Positions 6,392-13,640 of a stretch of 23,146 nucleotides of DNA are shown piece by piece. The notes under the pieces are model-generated. The model made no database searches. It had not been told where the DNA came from and was given only the letters and a program-made list of their open reading frames with translations. The position numbers and the translations under genes were made by a program. How positions within the stretch are numbered: the first letter of the stretch is position 1; each line of letters begins with the position of its first letter. The stretch lies in IMG/VR virus record IMGVR_UViG_3300037842_001164, positions 1 to 23,146 of that record, one strand, 5' to 3'. The stretch is from a virus.

Positions 6392-6619
6392 ATGAATGGA
6401 TACAATGGATATAAGAACTACGAGACTTGGTTGGTAGCTGTACATATAGACAACACACAGGAGACACAGGAAGCCGCCAAAGGACTGGATCATGAGGAGT
6501 TGAAGACATACGTCTACAACATGGTAGACACAACAAGCCTATTTACTGCTGACCTAGCAAATAGCACGTTGGAGGAGGTTGACTTTAGGGAACTGGTGGA
6601 GACAATTAACGAGGGATAG
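6392..6619 (+). CDS. NYETW-motif phage protein (DUF7249-like)
   Basis: A 75-residue acidic protein beginning MNGYNGYKNYETWLVAVHID. The YKNYETW...V..DN signature is widespread in small phage early proteins of unknown function; I associate it with DUF7249 but could not search. GAGGTGGTGA upstream is the Shine-Dalgarno. It is the first gene after the strong rightward promoter, so it is probably expressed early and abundantly. Confidence 0.8.
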   Translation: MNGYNGYKNYETWLVAVHIDNTQETQEAAKGLDHEELKTYVYNMVDTTSLFTADLANSTLEEVDFRELVETINEG

Positions 6620-6642
6620 AGTTGCAACTATAGAGTTGAAGT

Positions 6643-6674
6643 GTAGGTGTTAGGAGCAACTCCCTAGCACCTAC
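6643..6674 (+). other. Intercistronic hairpin
   Basis: GTAGGTGTTAGG pairs with CCTAGCACCTAC (one G-U pair), then a bulged C and two more pairs around a CAA loop. No T run follows, so it is more likely an RNA stability or processing hairpin than a terminator. It separates the NYETW gene from the rest of the operon. Confidence 0.5.
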
Positions 6675-6687
6675 TCAGAAAGATAGT

Positions 6688-6825
6688 ATGAACAAAGAAG
6701 AAGTAGAAGGATTAATAGCTTGGTGGCTTGAAAGCTACGAGAGCCTACCAAACAAAAATACGGTGGAAGCTAAACAGATAGCGGGTGTTTTATCCTATTT
6801 AAACCAAAAGTGGGTGACACTATGA
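6688..6825 (+). CDS. 45-aa helical hypothetical protein
   Basis: MNKEEVEGLIAWWLESYESL, then a second helix ending LSYLNQKWVTL. The TGA overlaps the ATG of the YopX-type gene (ATGA). A two-helix hairpin with exposed tryptophans is likely. The Shine-Dalgarno is weak (AAAGATAGT). Not recognised. Confidence 0.6.
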   Translation: MNKEEVEGLIAWWLESYESLPNKNTVEAKQIAGVLSYLNQKWVTL

Positions 6826-7178
6826 GAGATATTAAATTCAGAGCTTGGGATAAAGAGAATAAAGTAATGTACGACCTCGGTTATTTTGGGGATATATTCT
6901 TCGGAACAAACCATGAGGAGGAGTACGGTAACGACCTAACCAAGTATGAGGTAATGCAATACACAGGACTCAAAGACTCAAAAAGAACTGAGGAGTACCC
7001 AGAAGGTCAAGAGATATATGAGGGAGATATTGTTAAAGAAACAAATATAGAGGTAAGGGTAGAGGTAGTAGATAATATGGTCGAGTGGTTACAGCATGTT
7101 GGGTTCCTACAAGGTAGGGAACAATGGACAGAGGAAGACGTGGAAGTAATAGGCAACATATACGAGGATAGGCTATGA
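6822..7178 (+). CDS. YopX-family phage protein
   Basis: 118 residues from ATG 6822 (a GTG frame extends to 6810, but ATG has GGTGA upstream and an ATGA overlap). The start MRDIKFRAWDKENKVMYDLG, the MQYTGLKD block near residue 50 and the EIYEGDIV block are hallmark YopX motifs. YopX proteins are small beta-rich proteins found throughout phages and prophages, with no established biochemical role. Length is typical. It overlaps the next gene by four bases. Confidence 0.9.
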   Translation: MRDIKFRAWDKENKVMYDLGYFGDIFFGTNHEEEYGNDLTKYEVMQYTGLKDSKRTEEYPEGQEIYEGDIVKETNIEVRVEVVDNMVEWLQHVGFLQGREQWTEEDVEVIGNIYEDRL

Positions 7179-7327
7179 GAGAGTTACAACGTAAGAGATC
7201 TGATCTAGTGATGTTAAGGGGTCAGTTACAGCGTCAGAAAGCCTCTAAGGGGGTTCTGAGCCGCTTGACCCGTAAGATAGTAGAGGTAGATGCAAAGATA
7301 TATAACAAAGTTAATTATGGGAGGTAA
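7175..7327 (+). CDS. 50-aa basic coiled-coil protein
   Basis: MRELQRKRSDLVMLRGQLQR then KASKGVLSRLTRKIVEV..., with heptad-like hydrophobic positions and a strong net positive charge. ATG overlaps the YopX TGA (ATGA) and TAA is two bases before the next start. Nucleic-acid binding is possible from charge alone. Not recognised. Confidence 0.6.
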   Translation: MRELQRKRSDLVMLRGQLQRQKASKGVLSRLTRKIVEVDAKIYNKVNYGR

Positions 7328-7328
7328 A

Positions 7329-7523
7329 ATGAATATACTACATAGATTAAGATGGCTATTAGGCCTATATAACAAGGAGGGTGTGAAGCCTATGACTTTT
7401 GAGGCCTTTACAGAGGCTGAGAAGCTCAATGAGATGGCGTATTGGGATGATATTAATGCACAAGTTAACGATAGAGATATCGAGGAAGGTACAAATGAAG
7501 AGGCACTACATAATAAGGTTTAA
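7329..7523 (+). CDS. 64-aa hypothetical protein
   Basis: From ATG 7329 (GGGAGGT four bases upstream): an amphipathic N-terminal helix MNILHRLRWLLGLYNKEGV, then an acidic helical body. An internal ATG near 7392 (MTFEAFTEAE) is also preceded by AAGGAGG, so a second, shorter product could be made from the same frame. Overlaps the next gene by 29 bases. Function unknown. Confidence 0.65.
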   Translation: MNILHRLRWLLGLYNKEGVKPMTFEAFTEAEKLNEMAYWDDINAQVNDRDIEEGTNEEALHNKV

Positions 7524-7710
7524 TGACCTAAGTAATGAGAAGCAAGAGGAAATACTTCTTGATCTAAGCAATGGGGCTATGGTTGATGCTGATTTAAAGA
7601 CCTTGGTATTAGAGAATGTACACAAAGACGATGTTGTTGATGTATTAGAGGTATTAATCGAAAGGGCTACAGATAAGTCTTGGTGTGAATGGGAGGTAGT
7701 ATTGGAATGA
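7495..7710 (+). CDS. 71-aa acidic hypothetical protein
   Basis: ATG 7495 is chosen because AGGAAGG lies six bases before it; the open frame extends upstream only as a shadow of the preceding gene. MKRHYIIRFNDLSNEKQEEI and a Leu/Val-rich helical middle, ending SWCEWEVVLE. Predicted mixed alpha/beta and soluble. Overlaps the following ATG (ATGA). Not recognised. Confidence 0.65.
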   Translation: MKRHYIIRFNDLSNEKQEEILLDLSNGAMVDADLKTLVLENVHKDDVVDVLEVLIERATDKSWCEWEVVLE

Positions 7711-8039
7711 AAACCCCAAACGACTATAAAAAAGAGGCTAAGTTAATACTACAAGAGTGGGCGTACAGAGTTATGGTATTGGAAATGACACCAGAAAGGC
7801 TGGAGGAGACTAAGAAGCTTGGTGTTCCTATTGCCTTTAGCAGTCAGGAACTAGAGAACTTCATAGAGTCTATGGTTAAAGAGATACTAGATAGTGTAGC
7901 GTTGGAAGAGAAAGACATGGGGGGAGAAACCCATTGCAAGACCTGCGCGGGACATATAGCTGCTGGAGAATGTGACTGTAGCGGGCACAACAAAGCAGTA
8001 GCCGAACAAAGAAAGTTACATGAGGAGGTATTAGAATGA
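7707..8039 (+). CDS. 110-aa protein with C-terminal Cys cluster
   Basis: ATG 7707 overlaps the upstream TGA, with GGGAGGT upstream. The N-terminal 75 residues are helical. Residues 77-91 contain CKTCAGHIAAGECDC, a CxxC plus CxC set with nearby His, likely a zinc knuckle. The end is a charged helix. Could bind zinc and nucleic acid; family not recognised. Confidence 0.65.
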   Translation: MKTPNDYKKEAKLILQEWAYRVMVLEMTPERLEETKKLGVPIAFSSQELENFIESMVKEILDSVALEEKDMGGETHCKTCAGHIAAGECDCSGHNKAVAEQRKLHEEVLE

Positions 8040-8107
8040 AGTTATTTATAGCAATAGTTATAGCAAATGCCTTGTGTTACCTATTAGGTAGGTGCAATCG
8101 TGATTGA
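8036..8107 (+). CDS. 23-aa membrane peptide
   Basis: MKLFIAIVIANALCYLLGRC NRD: a hydrophobic helix of about 17 residues with a Lys at the start and a basic end, so the N-terminus is probably outside and the basic C-terminus inside. The ATG overlaps the upstream TGA, TGAGGAGG lies upstream, and its end overlaps the next membrane peptide. Too short for family assignment. Confidence 0.5.
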   Translation: MKLFIAIVIANALCYLLGRCNRD

Positions 8108-8168
8108 ATCTATCCTGATAGTGGTAGGGTGTGTGTCATTCCTATGGTTTATGGGTGGGAAAGGTTGA
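8100..8168 (+). CDS. 22-aa membrane peptide (GTG start)
   Basis: GTG 8100 with GGTAGGTG five bases upstream. Sequence MIESILIVVGCVSFLWFMGG KG is one membrane helix. It overlaps the preceding 23-aa peptide by eight bases in another frame. The paired layout suggests two interacting membrane peptides, but this is inference. Confidence 0.45.
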   Translation: MIESILIVVGCVSFLWFMGGKG

Positions 8169-8219
8169 CACCACGCCGAAACACTGTAATATAGGTTATA
8201 CAAGTTATGAAAGGTATTT

Positions 8220-8378
8220 ATGACAGTAGTTACTAAAACAAAGCGTAATACAGAGATACACAAGAAGAAAGAGGCCGGTACTACCTACCGACAGCTTTCT
8301 GTTGACTATAATCTGTCTATTAAACGTCTGCAAGACATAGTTAATAGAGAACGTAATAAATTATTAAAGGACAAATAA
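8220..8378 (+). CDS. 52-aa helix-turn-helix-like protein
   Basis: ATG 8220 with AAAGGT upstream. After a basic N-terminus (TKTKRNTEIHKKKEAG), the segment TTYRQLSVDYNLSIKRLQDI VNRER fits a helix-turn-helix of the sigma-region-4/LuxR kind (R-QLS-DYNLS-KRLQDIV). It may be a small DNA-binding regulator of this operon. The stop overlaps the next ATG (TAATG). Confidence 0.6.
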   Translation: MTVVTKTKRNTEIHKKKEAGTTYRQLSVDYNLSIKRLQDIVNRERNKLLKDK

Positions 8379-8893
8379 TGGCTGAAGCAAAAAAGAAGGT
8401 GACGCATACAGAGGCACCAGCAAGCGTAACATATAGTTTAACTAGCCCCAAGGGATTGGGTGTTCTATTCACAGTGAGGAATGAAGACTCTAAGGAGTTA
8501 TTGCAAGAGATGATAACAATAGAAGAGAGTCTAATGGATCTAGGATACACAAAACAAGTTAGATCATACGGGGGTGGCAAAGCTAAAGCACCTGTTAAGT
8601 ATGTAGAGGGTAAGATGTGCCCTAAGGACGGTGGTAAGCTCTTGGACAAAACCACAAAGATGGGTAAGAGTTTCCATGAGTGTGAGAACCGTAAATATGA
8701 CTTCACTACCAAGCAAACAAGTGGTTGTGACTTCATTGACTGGTTAGACAGCGGTACAGCAGCTCCTACAGGTGGTAGCGATGCCCCTGCAACCGAGGCC
8801 CAAATGAGAGTATTAAAAGAAAAGGGCTTGTGGGAAGAGGGAATGAACAAAGTGAAAGCATCTGAGGTTATTGGTGGGGTACTAGGTAAATGA
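8378..8893 (+). CDS. 171-aa protein with zinc-finger-like core and C-terminal helical tail
   Basis: N-terminal about 60 residues (VTYSLTSPKGLGVLFTVRNE...) look beta-rich. The middle holds CPKDGGKLLDKTTKMGKSFH ending ECENRKYDF and a later SGCDFIDW, the spacing of a topoisomerase-type zinc finger. After a Gly/Ala/Thr linker, ATEAQMRVLKEKGLWEEGMN with KASEVIGGVL resembles the short C-terminal helical module found on many phage recombination and ssDNA-binding proteins. A role in DNA recombination or replication is likely but unproven. Confidence 0.7.
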   Translation: MAEAKKKVTHTEAPASVTYSLTSPKGLGVLFTVRNEDSKELLQEMITIEESLMDLGYTKQVRSYGGGKAKAPVKYVEGKMCPKDGGKLLDKTTKMGKSFHECENRKYDFTTKQTSGCDFIDWLDSGTAAPTGGSDAPATEAQMRVLKEKGLWEEGMNKVKASEVIGGVLGK

Positions 8894-9012
8894 TTAAGAT
8901 AGAAACAAAAGCCAATAAGGTAGTAATGTGGACACTCCTATCTTGGAGCTTATACCAAGTATTCTTAGTTAGTTTCTGGATTGGTATCCTTATAGGAGAA
9001 CTGATTAAATGA
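8890..9012 (+). CDS. 40-aa single-pass membrane peptide
   Basis: Basic N-terminus (MIKIETKANK), then a hydrophobic span VVMWTLLSWSLYQVFLVSFW continuing IGILIGELIK. Both ends overlap neighbours: ATGA with the preceding TGA and ATGA with the next ATG, strong support for translation. Function unknown. Confidence 0.6.
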   Translation: MIKIETKANKVVMWTLLSWSLYQVFLVSFWIGILIGELIK

Positions 9013-9245
9013 GTGCCTCTCCAGTGCCAACAATAAAAAAGGAAGAATACGAGGATGAGGTAGACTTCTTTGAGGCCATGAAGGCTGTGGTTGACGGTAA
9101 AAGAGTCACCAAGGCTGAGTGGGAAGACATACACCAGTGTGTTTACCTCGCTGATGAGTACCTAAAGATTCATATAGACAACAAAGTATCTAACTTTACG
9201 GTTAGGCTCCCTGATATGTTAGGGGAGGATTGGATTGTTCTGTGA
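9009..9245 (+). CDS. Tad2/DUF2829-like protein (candidate anti-Thoeris)
   Basis: A 78-residue protein. From residue 19 the pattern FFEAMKAVVDGKRVTKAEWE, a strand ending YLADEYLKI, and a terminal PDMLGEDWIVL follows DUF2829 (F..A...L..GK.V.R..W ... D.L..DW.V). Tad2 members of this family bind the cyclic ADP-ribose signal of Thoeris and block abortive defence. Family length is near 90 residues, so this copy is slightly short between the middle strands. It lies in the early rightward operon, where an anti-defence gene would be expected. By eye only; other DUF2829 proteins have unknown roles. Confidence 0.6.
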   Translation: MSASPVPTIKKEEYEDEVDFFEAMKAVVDGKRVTKAEWEDIHQCVYLADEYLKIHIDNKVSNFTVRLPDMLGEDWIVL

Positions 9246-9664
9246 GTCTCATCACCGTTGATCCTAAAGAGATAGCACTGTTAGCTGAAGAGGGCGACAA
9301 GTTCGTCTTTAAAGCGGAAGCCGAAGACCATTTAATCAAGTTATTAGAGGCTCAAAAGATGATCGAAGAGGCTGTAGACAGTGTAAAGAAGGGTATAGCC
9401 CAAGCGGGCGAGAGTGTTAACCCTAACTTCAAGGGGGTCATCGGTGATAAAGTTAGATGTACATACCGTCAATACGGTAAGAAGTACAAGTTCGTATTAA
9501 ACAAGAGAGAGGAGTTAGAGCCATTCCTTATAGAGAAGGTGTGGTACAACATAGATACCGGCAAGGTAGAAGAGTACCTTAAAGAGGTAGGGGAGCTACC
9601 AGACGGCATTTATGAGGCTGACAGAGACCACCAACTATCAATTTCCTATAAGGCCGATGAGTAA
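9242..9664 (+). CDS. 140-aa hypothetical protein
   Basis: Start GTG 9242 overlaps the upstream TGA (GTGA) and GGGGAGG lies 13 bases before it; a TTG at 9230 in the same frame is too close to that site. N-terminal helices (EDHLIKLLEAQKMIEEAVDS) are followed by a beta-rich part GVIGDKVRCTYRQYGKKYKF. The layout resembles small phage proteins found beside nucleases and recombinases, but I cannot name the family. Confidence 0.7.
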   Translation: MSLITVDPKEIALLAEEGDKFVFKAEAEDHLIKLLEAQKMIEEAVDSVKKGIAQAGESVNPNFKGVIGDKVRCTYRQYGKKYKFVLNKREELEPFLIEKVWYNIDTGKVEEYLKEVGELPDGIYEADRDHQLSISYKADE

Positions 9665-9794
9665 GAGACTTTGTAAGTGTGGGGCCGATATATCCCACCG
9701 ACACGTTAAAACGATATGGTGTATGGATTGTAGTGTCGAAAGATCCAAAGAAAGAGCTAGAAAACAACATGAAAAAAATAAGACTATCACATAG
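9657..9794 (+). CDS. 45-aa zinc-finger mini-protein
   Basis: ATG 9657 with AAGG upstream. CKC near residue 6 and CMDC near residue 22, in LCKCGADISHRHVKTIWCMD, form a CxC-x13-CxxC site, followed by a highly basic helix (RSKERARKQHEKNK). Likely binds zinc and nucleic acid. It overlaps both neighbours in the tightly packed operon. Confidence 0.6.
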   Translation: MSKRLCKCGADISHRHVKTIWCMDCSVERSKERARKQHEKNKTIT

Positions 9795-10320
9795 TTTGAT
9801 GTATTTATGGGAGCGTGGAGACGTTGATGGTGCAGTTAGTACCTATTGTCGCCTTGACCGTCCCATTACCCGTCAGATGAAAGAGGGTAGAGAAATACAC
9901 CAAGAAATAGAAGAGCATATAGGTAAATATAATACCTTTCCTGAGTGGTTCTTTGATGCCGAGTTGAAACTACCACAGCCGGAGAGGGAGGTAGTAGTCA
10001 AATACAACGAGATGTTTGATATAAAAGGGATCTTTGACTGCATGGACGTGAGTACCAATACCTTATATGAGTTCAAAACGGGAGTGTCAAACTCCTTGGA
10101 ACACGCCAGAACATACCAAATACCGCTCTACTTTTTTATAGCAGAACTTGCTAATATAGATGTTGATAAAGCCTACGTTATTAGGTGGGACCAGTACAAT
10201 AAGAAAACAGACTGGTGCATAGTACATAATTCAGAGAAGTTGCGAGAGAAGGGTAAAAATCTAGTGGACTCGGTGGGTCCTGAGATCTATGCCTTCTTCG
10301 AGCAAGAGGGGATAATATGA
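9769..10320 (+). CDS. PD-(D/E)XK nuclease, RecB/Cas4-like
   Basis: A 183-residue protein from ATG 9769; the frame runs 30 codons further upstream, but those codons are a shadow of the zinc protein. Motifs in order: GREIH (H44), KGIFD (D90), YEFKTG (E101, K103), and YQIPLY (Q117, Y121). These are the metal-binding and catalytic residues of RecB-type nucleases and the QxxxY motif of the family. There is no four-cysteine iron-sulfur set, unlike Cas4. Small phage proteins like this degrade DNA in recombination or host takeover. Followed by GroES with ATGA overlap. Confidence 0.85.
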   Translation: MKKIRLSHSLMYLWERGDVDGAVSTYCRLDRPITRQMKEGREIHQEIEEHIGKYNTFPEWFFDAELKLPQPEREVVVKYNEMFDIKGIFDCMDVSTNTLYEFKTGVSNSLEHARTYQIPLYFFIAELANIDVDKAYVIRWDQYNKKTDWCIVHNSEKLREKGKNLVDSVGPEIYAFFEQEGII

Positions 10321-10598
10321 TTAAGCCAGTAGCAGATTACATTTTAATAGAACCAATAGAAAAAGACGGGGCATTAATAATGCCTGAGACATCCAAAGAG
10401 GTACCAACAGAAGGTAAGGTTGTCTCAATGGGTATGAAGTTGAGCCTCAGTATAAACCCCACAGACCGGGGCTTCCCCACCGTACTAAATGAAGGCGACG
10501 TCGTTATTTACAAGAAGTGGGAAGGCACTGAGGTAGAAGACAAAGGCAAGAAGTATATTTTAATTCAAGAGGAACATATCCTCGCAACAAAGGAGTAA
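10317..10598 (+). CDS. groES: Phage-encoded GroES co-chaperonin
   Basis: A 93-residue member of the 10-kDa chaperonin family, which caps the GroEL cage. It shows the beta-barrel start MIKPVADYILIEPIEKDGA, a mobile-loop region with the hydrophobic contact residues LIM, EGKVVSMG, the NEGDVVIYKKW strand and the terminal YILIQEEHILA. Compared with bacterial GroES, the loop is short and the dome region (KLSLSINPTDRGFPTVL) is divergent. AGAGGGG precedes the ATG; GroEL starts two bases after its stop region, as in bacterial groESL. Confidence 0.92.
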   Translation: MIKPVADYILIEPIEKDGALIMPETSKEVPTEGKVVSMGMKLSLSINPTDRGFPTVLNEGDVVIYKKWEGTEVEDKGKKYILIQEEHILATKE

Positions 10599-10599
10599 T

Positions 10600-12195
10600 A
10601 TGCCCAAAGACATTATTTACGATGAAGAAGTTTTAAAGAAGTTTAGATCCGGTGTGAGTAGAGTAGCCCGTGCTGTAATACCTACACTAGGGGGCAAGGG
10701 AAGACCAGTAGCCATAGATAAAGGCTTTGGTGCTCCTGAGATGGCTGATGACGGGTTTACTGTCGCAGACAATATAGACCTTGCAGACAGACACGAGAAC
10801 ATGGCAGCCCAATTAACATTGGAGGGTGCTGCTAAAACCAACAAAGAGGTTGGGGATGGTACAGCTTCTACGGTTACATTGATTGAGGCTATCATGGATC
10901 TTGGTGTACAAGAGGTAAACGCTGGTAAGAACCCAATGATCTTAAAGGGTGAGCTAAAGAACGCTGTTAAGAAGGTCACTGACCACATTGAGAAAACAGC
11001 CATTCCTATATCAACAAAAGAAGAAAAGGCTCAAGTAGCCACAGTATCCGCCAAGGATGCAGAGATTGGCGAAATGATTGCCGATGCTATGGAGAAGGTA
11101 GGAGACACTGGGGTTATTACTGTAGATGAGTCCCAAGGCTTTGGGATGGAGCTTGAGTATAAAGAAGGTATGCAGTTCCAAAGAGGATACCTATCCCCCT
11201 ACTTTATTACAGACCCTGATAAGAAAACCGCCGAAATTAATGACCCTTATATATTGGTAACGGATATTGGTATTGGTAACGCACCTGAGCTTATGACTAT
11301 GTTAGAGGGGTTTCTAAAGACCTCAAACGACATCGTAGTTATCGCAGAGAGCATCGAAGAAGAGGCTCTAGCGGTACTTGTAGTCAATAAGATCAGGGGT
11401 AAAATAAAGTCTCTCGCCATTAAAGCACCGGGAGCAAGACAAACCAAGCGTCAAACACTAGAAGATATCTGTATCCTAACAGGAGCAACTCTTATTACGG
11501 AGGAAGCTGGGGGTAAGATTGAAGCTGTAACAGTAAAAGACCTAGGTCGTGCTGATAGGGTGATCTCTACAGAAGAAGACACCATCATTGTAGGTGGTAA
11601 GGGGGATAAGAAGGAGATCGATAACAGAATTGAAAGATTAACCAAAGAAGTAAAAGCAGAGAAAACCGACTATGCCCGCGAAAAGGTAGCCGAAAGGTTA
11701 GCCCGTTTAGCAGGTGGTGTGGCCGTTATTTCAGTTGGGGCGGCAACAGAATCAGAATTAAAAGAAAAGAAATTAAGGGTAGAGGACGCGGTCAATGCTA
11801 CAAAAGCTGCTGTGGACAAAGGTGTTGTGGCCGGAGGGGGACTAGCCCTATGGAACGCATCAAGAGAACTCAAGGAAGATGACACCGGCTCAATAATCAT
11901 CAGAGAAGCTATCAAGGTACCTTTGGTTAGAATCCTAGAGAATGCTGGTATCGAAGGCCGAGACTGGTGGAAGTTCTGGGAAGAAGATCTCTTAGACACC
12001 ACATTAGAACGAGTTGGGGGTGCCTACGGAGTCGATGTTATCAAGATGCAGCATGCGGACATGTTAGACGAGGGTATTGTAGACCCTGCTAAGGCTGTGT
12101 GTTCAGAGTTAAAGAACGCTGAGTCAGTAGCTACTTTGTTATTAACCACTAGCTGTGCAATAACTGACCTGCCAGATGAGAAAAAAGAAAACTAA
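10600..12195 (+). CDS. groEL: Phage-encoded GroEL chaperonin
   Basis: A 531-residue 60-kDa chaperonin. Key residues are present: GDGT at 85-88 (catalytic D86), ADDGFTVA (D51), [21 protein letters not shown], and the apical helices [10 protein letters not shown] and [10 protein letters not shown] used for substrate and GroES binding. Differences from bacterial copies: TLGGKGR at 30-35 instead of TLGPKGR, GDGTAS instead of [14 protein letters not shown] near residue 455 where the family is variable, and a C-terminus DLPDEKKEN with no GGM repeat tail. AAAGGAG precedes the start. It probably folds phage virion proteins with its own GroES. Confidence 0.96.
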   Translation: MPKDIIYDEEVLKKFRSGVSRVARAVIPTLGGKGRPVAIDKGFGAPEMADDGFTVADNIDLADRHENMAAQLTLEGAAKTNKEVGDGTASTVTLIEAIMDLGVQEVNAGKNPMILKGELKNAVKKVTDHIEKTAIPISTKEEKAQVATVSAKDAEIGEMIADAMEKVGDTGVITVDESQGFGMELEYKEGMQFQRGYLSPYFITDPDKKTAEINDPYILVTDIGIGNAPELMTMLEGFLKTSNDIVVIAESIEEEALAVLVVNKIRGKIKSLAIKAPGARQTKRQTLEDICILTGATLITEEAGGKIEAVTVKDLGRADRVISTEEDTIIVGGKGDKKEIDNRIERLTKEVKAEKTDYAREKVAERLARLAGGVAVISVGAATESELKEKKLRVEDAVNATKAAVDKGVVAGGGLALWNASRELKEDDTGSIIIREAIKVPLVRILENAGIEGRDWWKFWEEDLLDTTLERVGGAYGVDVIKMQHADMLDEGIVDPAKAVCSELKNAESVATLLLTTSCAITDLPDEKKEN

Positions 12196-12580
12196 AAGAA
12201 AACAACTAGAGACCAAGCTGGATAAATTGTGGAAAAGTAGTGGAAAAGAGGACGCAGTGTGTGAGATCTGTACCACCCTACCTAAGTCGGAAAGGGTGAA
12301 CTACAGCCAACTACACCCCCACCACATCATAGGCCGTAAGGCCAAGGGGACCAAGTGGGACGTACGAAATAGATTGTGGGTATGTCCTACCCATCACACC
12401 ATGGGGATCCCTAATAACTGCGTAGAATTCAATTTAGGGGGTTGGTTCTGGGGTGCTGAGGACGATTGGTTAGGTAACCATCGACCAGAAGATAAAGAAT
12501 ACCTTACAGAGAAGAAGTCTATACCCTACACCCAATGGACAATAGAAGAATTAGAAAATTTAGTAAAGGAGTTTGAATGA
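12176..12580 (+). CDS. HNH-type zinc endonuclease-like protein
   Basis: A 134-residue protein. CEIC near residue 29 and CPTHH near residue 70, plus LHPHHIIGRKAKGTKWDVRN, give the zinc pair and the HH...N core of HNH nucleases. It resembles the NinG/Rap type found in phage recombination regions, but the match is not decisive. Start ATG 12176 lies in the GroEL 3' end (20-base overlap) and stop overlaps the next ATG. The N-terminus is very basic (RKKKTKRKQ), fitting DNA contact. Confidence 0.75.
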   Translation: MRKKKTKRKQLETKLDKLWKSSGKEDAVCEICTTLPKSERVNYSQLHPHHIIGRKAKGTKWDVRNRLWVCPTHHTMGIPNNCVEFNLGGWFWGAEDDWLGNHRPEDKEYLTEKKSIPYTQWTIEELENLVKEFE

Positions 12581-13329
12581 ACATACTTATAACAGGTATA
12601 TCAGGAACTTTGGGAACAGAGTTCGCCAAATATCTATCTCCACACCATTTAGTGGTGGGTATAGATCACAGTGAAGAGAACGTAGCTAGATTTAAGAGGG
12701 AATTCCCAGACATAAAGGTCTATCTCAAGGACTTTAACTACTGGGACTTTAGCCTTTACCCAATGGATTTAGTTATCCACTGTGCAGCACATAAGCACGT
12801 TAACCTAGGGGAAGAGTATCCACATGACTTCGTTAAGAACAACGTGATAAAGACAGCGGAATTATTTGAGAACGCCTACGATAACGGGGTAGATATACTA
12901 TTTATATCAACTGACAAGGCTGTGGAGCCAACCTCCGTATACGGGTATACCAAAGCACTGGGAGAGGCCCTTTGCCATCAATATGACGGGTCCTTTGCAC
13001 GACTAGGAAACATACTAAACTCCAATGGGAGTGTGCTTCCCATCTGGGAAAAGGCAATAAAAGAAGGTTCTCCCGTAAAGATAACTGATCCGGACATGAT
13101 ACGTTACTACATTGATGCCTCTGAGGCCGTAGAACAGATCTGGGAGGGTTTTCTATTCGGAAATGAGGTTATTATACCTATATGCGATAAACTGTCTCTA
13201 ATCCAGCTTTTTGGTCAACTTGTAAACAAGATGGGCGTTGATACAGAGGATGTTGAAGTTGAGATTATCGGTAGGAGGCCCGGTGAGAAGTTCGAAGAGA
13301 AGTTAACATGGGATGGGGAGGTGTATTAA
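12577..13329 (+). CDS. NAD-dependent nucleotide-sugar dehydratase/epimerase (CapD/PseB-like)
   Basis: A 250-residue short-chain dehydrogenase-type enzyme. Rossmann motif GISGTLG at 7-13; HCAAHKHVNLGEEYPHDFVK NN, the UDP-sugar dehydratase signature; STDKAVEPTS (residues 111-120) and Y122-xxx-K126, the catalytic set; RLGNILNSNGSVLP and ITDPDMIRYYI match PseB/FlaA1/CapD proteins. Those remove water from UDP-GlcNAc as the first step in making unusual surface sugars. It is shorter than the usual 330 residues, with the C-terminal substrate part compressed. AAAGGAG precedes ATG 12577. The phage may use it to alter host surface or virion sugars. Confidence 0.85.
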   Translation: MNILITGISGTLGTEFAKYLSPHHLVVGIDHSEENVARFKREFPDIKVYLKDFNYWDFSLYPMDLVIHCAAHKHVNLGEEYPHDFVKNNVIKTAELFENAYDNGVDILFISTDKAVEPTSVYGYTKALGEALCHQYDGSFARLGNILNSNGSVLPIWEKAIKEGSPVKITDPDMIRYYIDASEAVEQIWEGFLFGNEVIIPICDKLSLIQLFGQLVNKMGVDTEDVEVEIIGRRPGEKFEEKLTWDGEVY

Positions 13330-13630
13330 ACTGAAAGATAACATTAAGATAGCAATTATAATAGCTTTAGGATTAGCTTTGGCAACTTTTATTTACTCCG
13401 ATGGGGTTACTAAGAGACAAGAGGCTAGATTCGAGAAGGACCGTCGTGATGAAATGCAAGCTGAGATAGATCTTATTGACTGTGAAGCTGACGCTTTCAC
13501 CGCCTACGATTCTTGGTGGGACAGAGAGTGTGAGGACAAAGGCTTAGGTGTGGACTGTTCACTACCTAGTTACAACGCAGATCGTCTTCAAGAGTCTTAT
13601 GAGAGTGATTTAGATAGATGTTATAGGTAA
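13313..13630 (+). CDS. Membrane-anchored Cys-containing protein, last gene of rightward operon
   Basis: N-terminal membrane helix (IKIAIIIALGLALATFIYS), then a charged linker and a C-terminal domain with five cysteines including ECEDKGLGVDC. Exported or surface-facing topology is likely. The start is unclear: ATG 13313 has no Shine-Dalgarno, whereas GGGGAGGTG (13316-13323) is placed for ATT 13325 or CTG 13331, which begins LKDNIKIAI. Coordinates use the ATG. Function unknown; superinfection exclusion would fit the topology but is a guess. Confidence 0.6.
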   Translation: MGRCIKLKDNIKIAIIIALGLALATFIYSDGVTKRQEARFEKDRRDEMQAEIDLIDCEADAFTAYDSWWDRECEDKGLGVDCSLPSYNADRLQESYESDLDRCYR

Positions 13631-13640
13631 AATTTACAAA

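Noticed and set aside
8341-8850. 169-aa minus-strand open frame
   Set aside because: Antisense of the zinc-finger-like gene, in the middle of a rightward operon; composition typical of a shadow.
9769-10320. Cas4 protein
   Set aside because: The RecB-type motifs match, but the four iron-sulfur cysteines of Cas4 are missing and no CRISPR genes are present.
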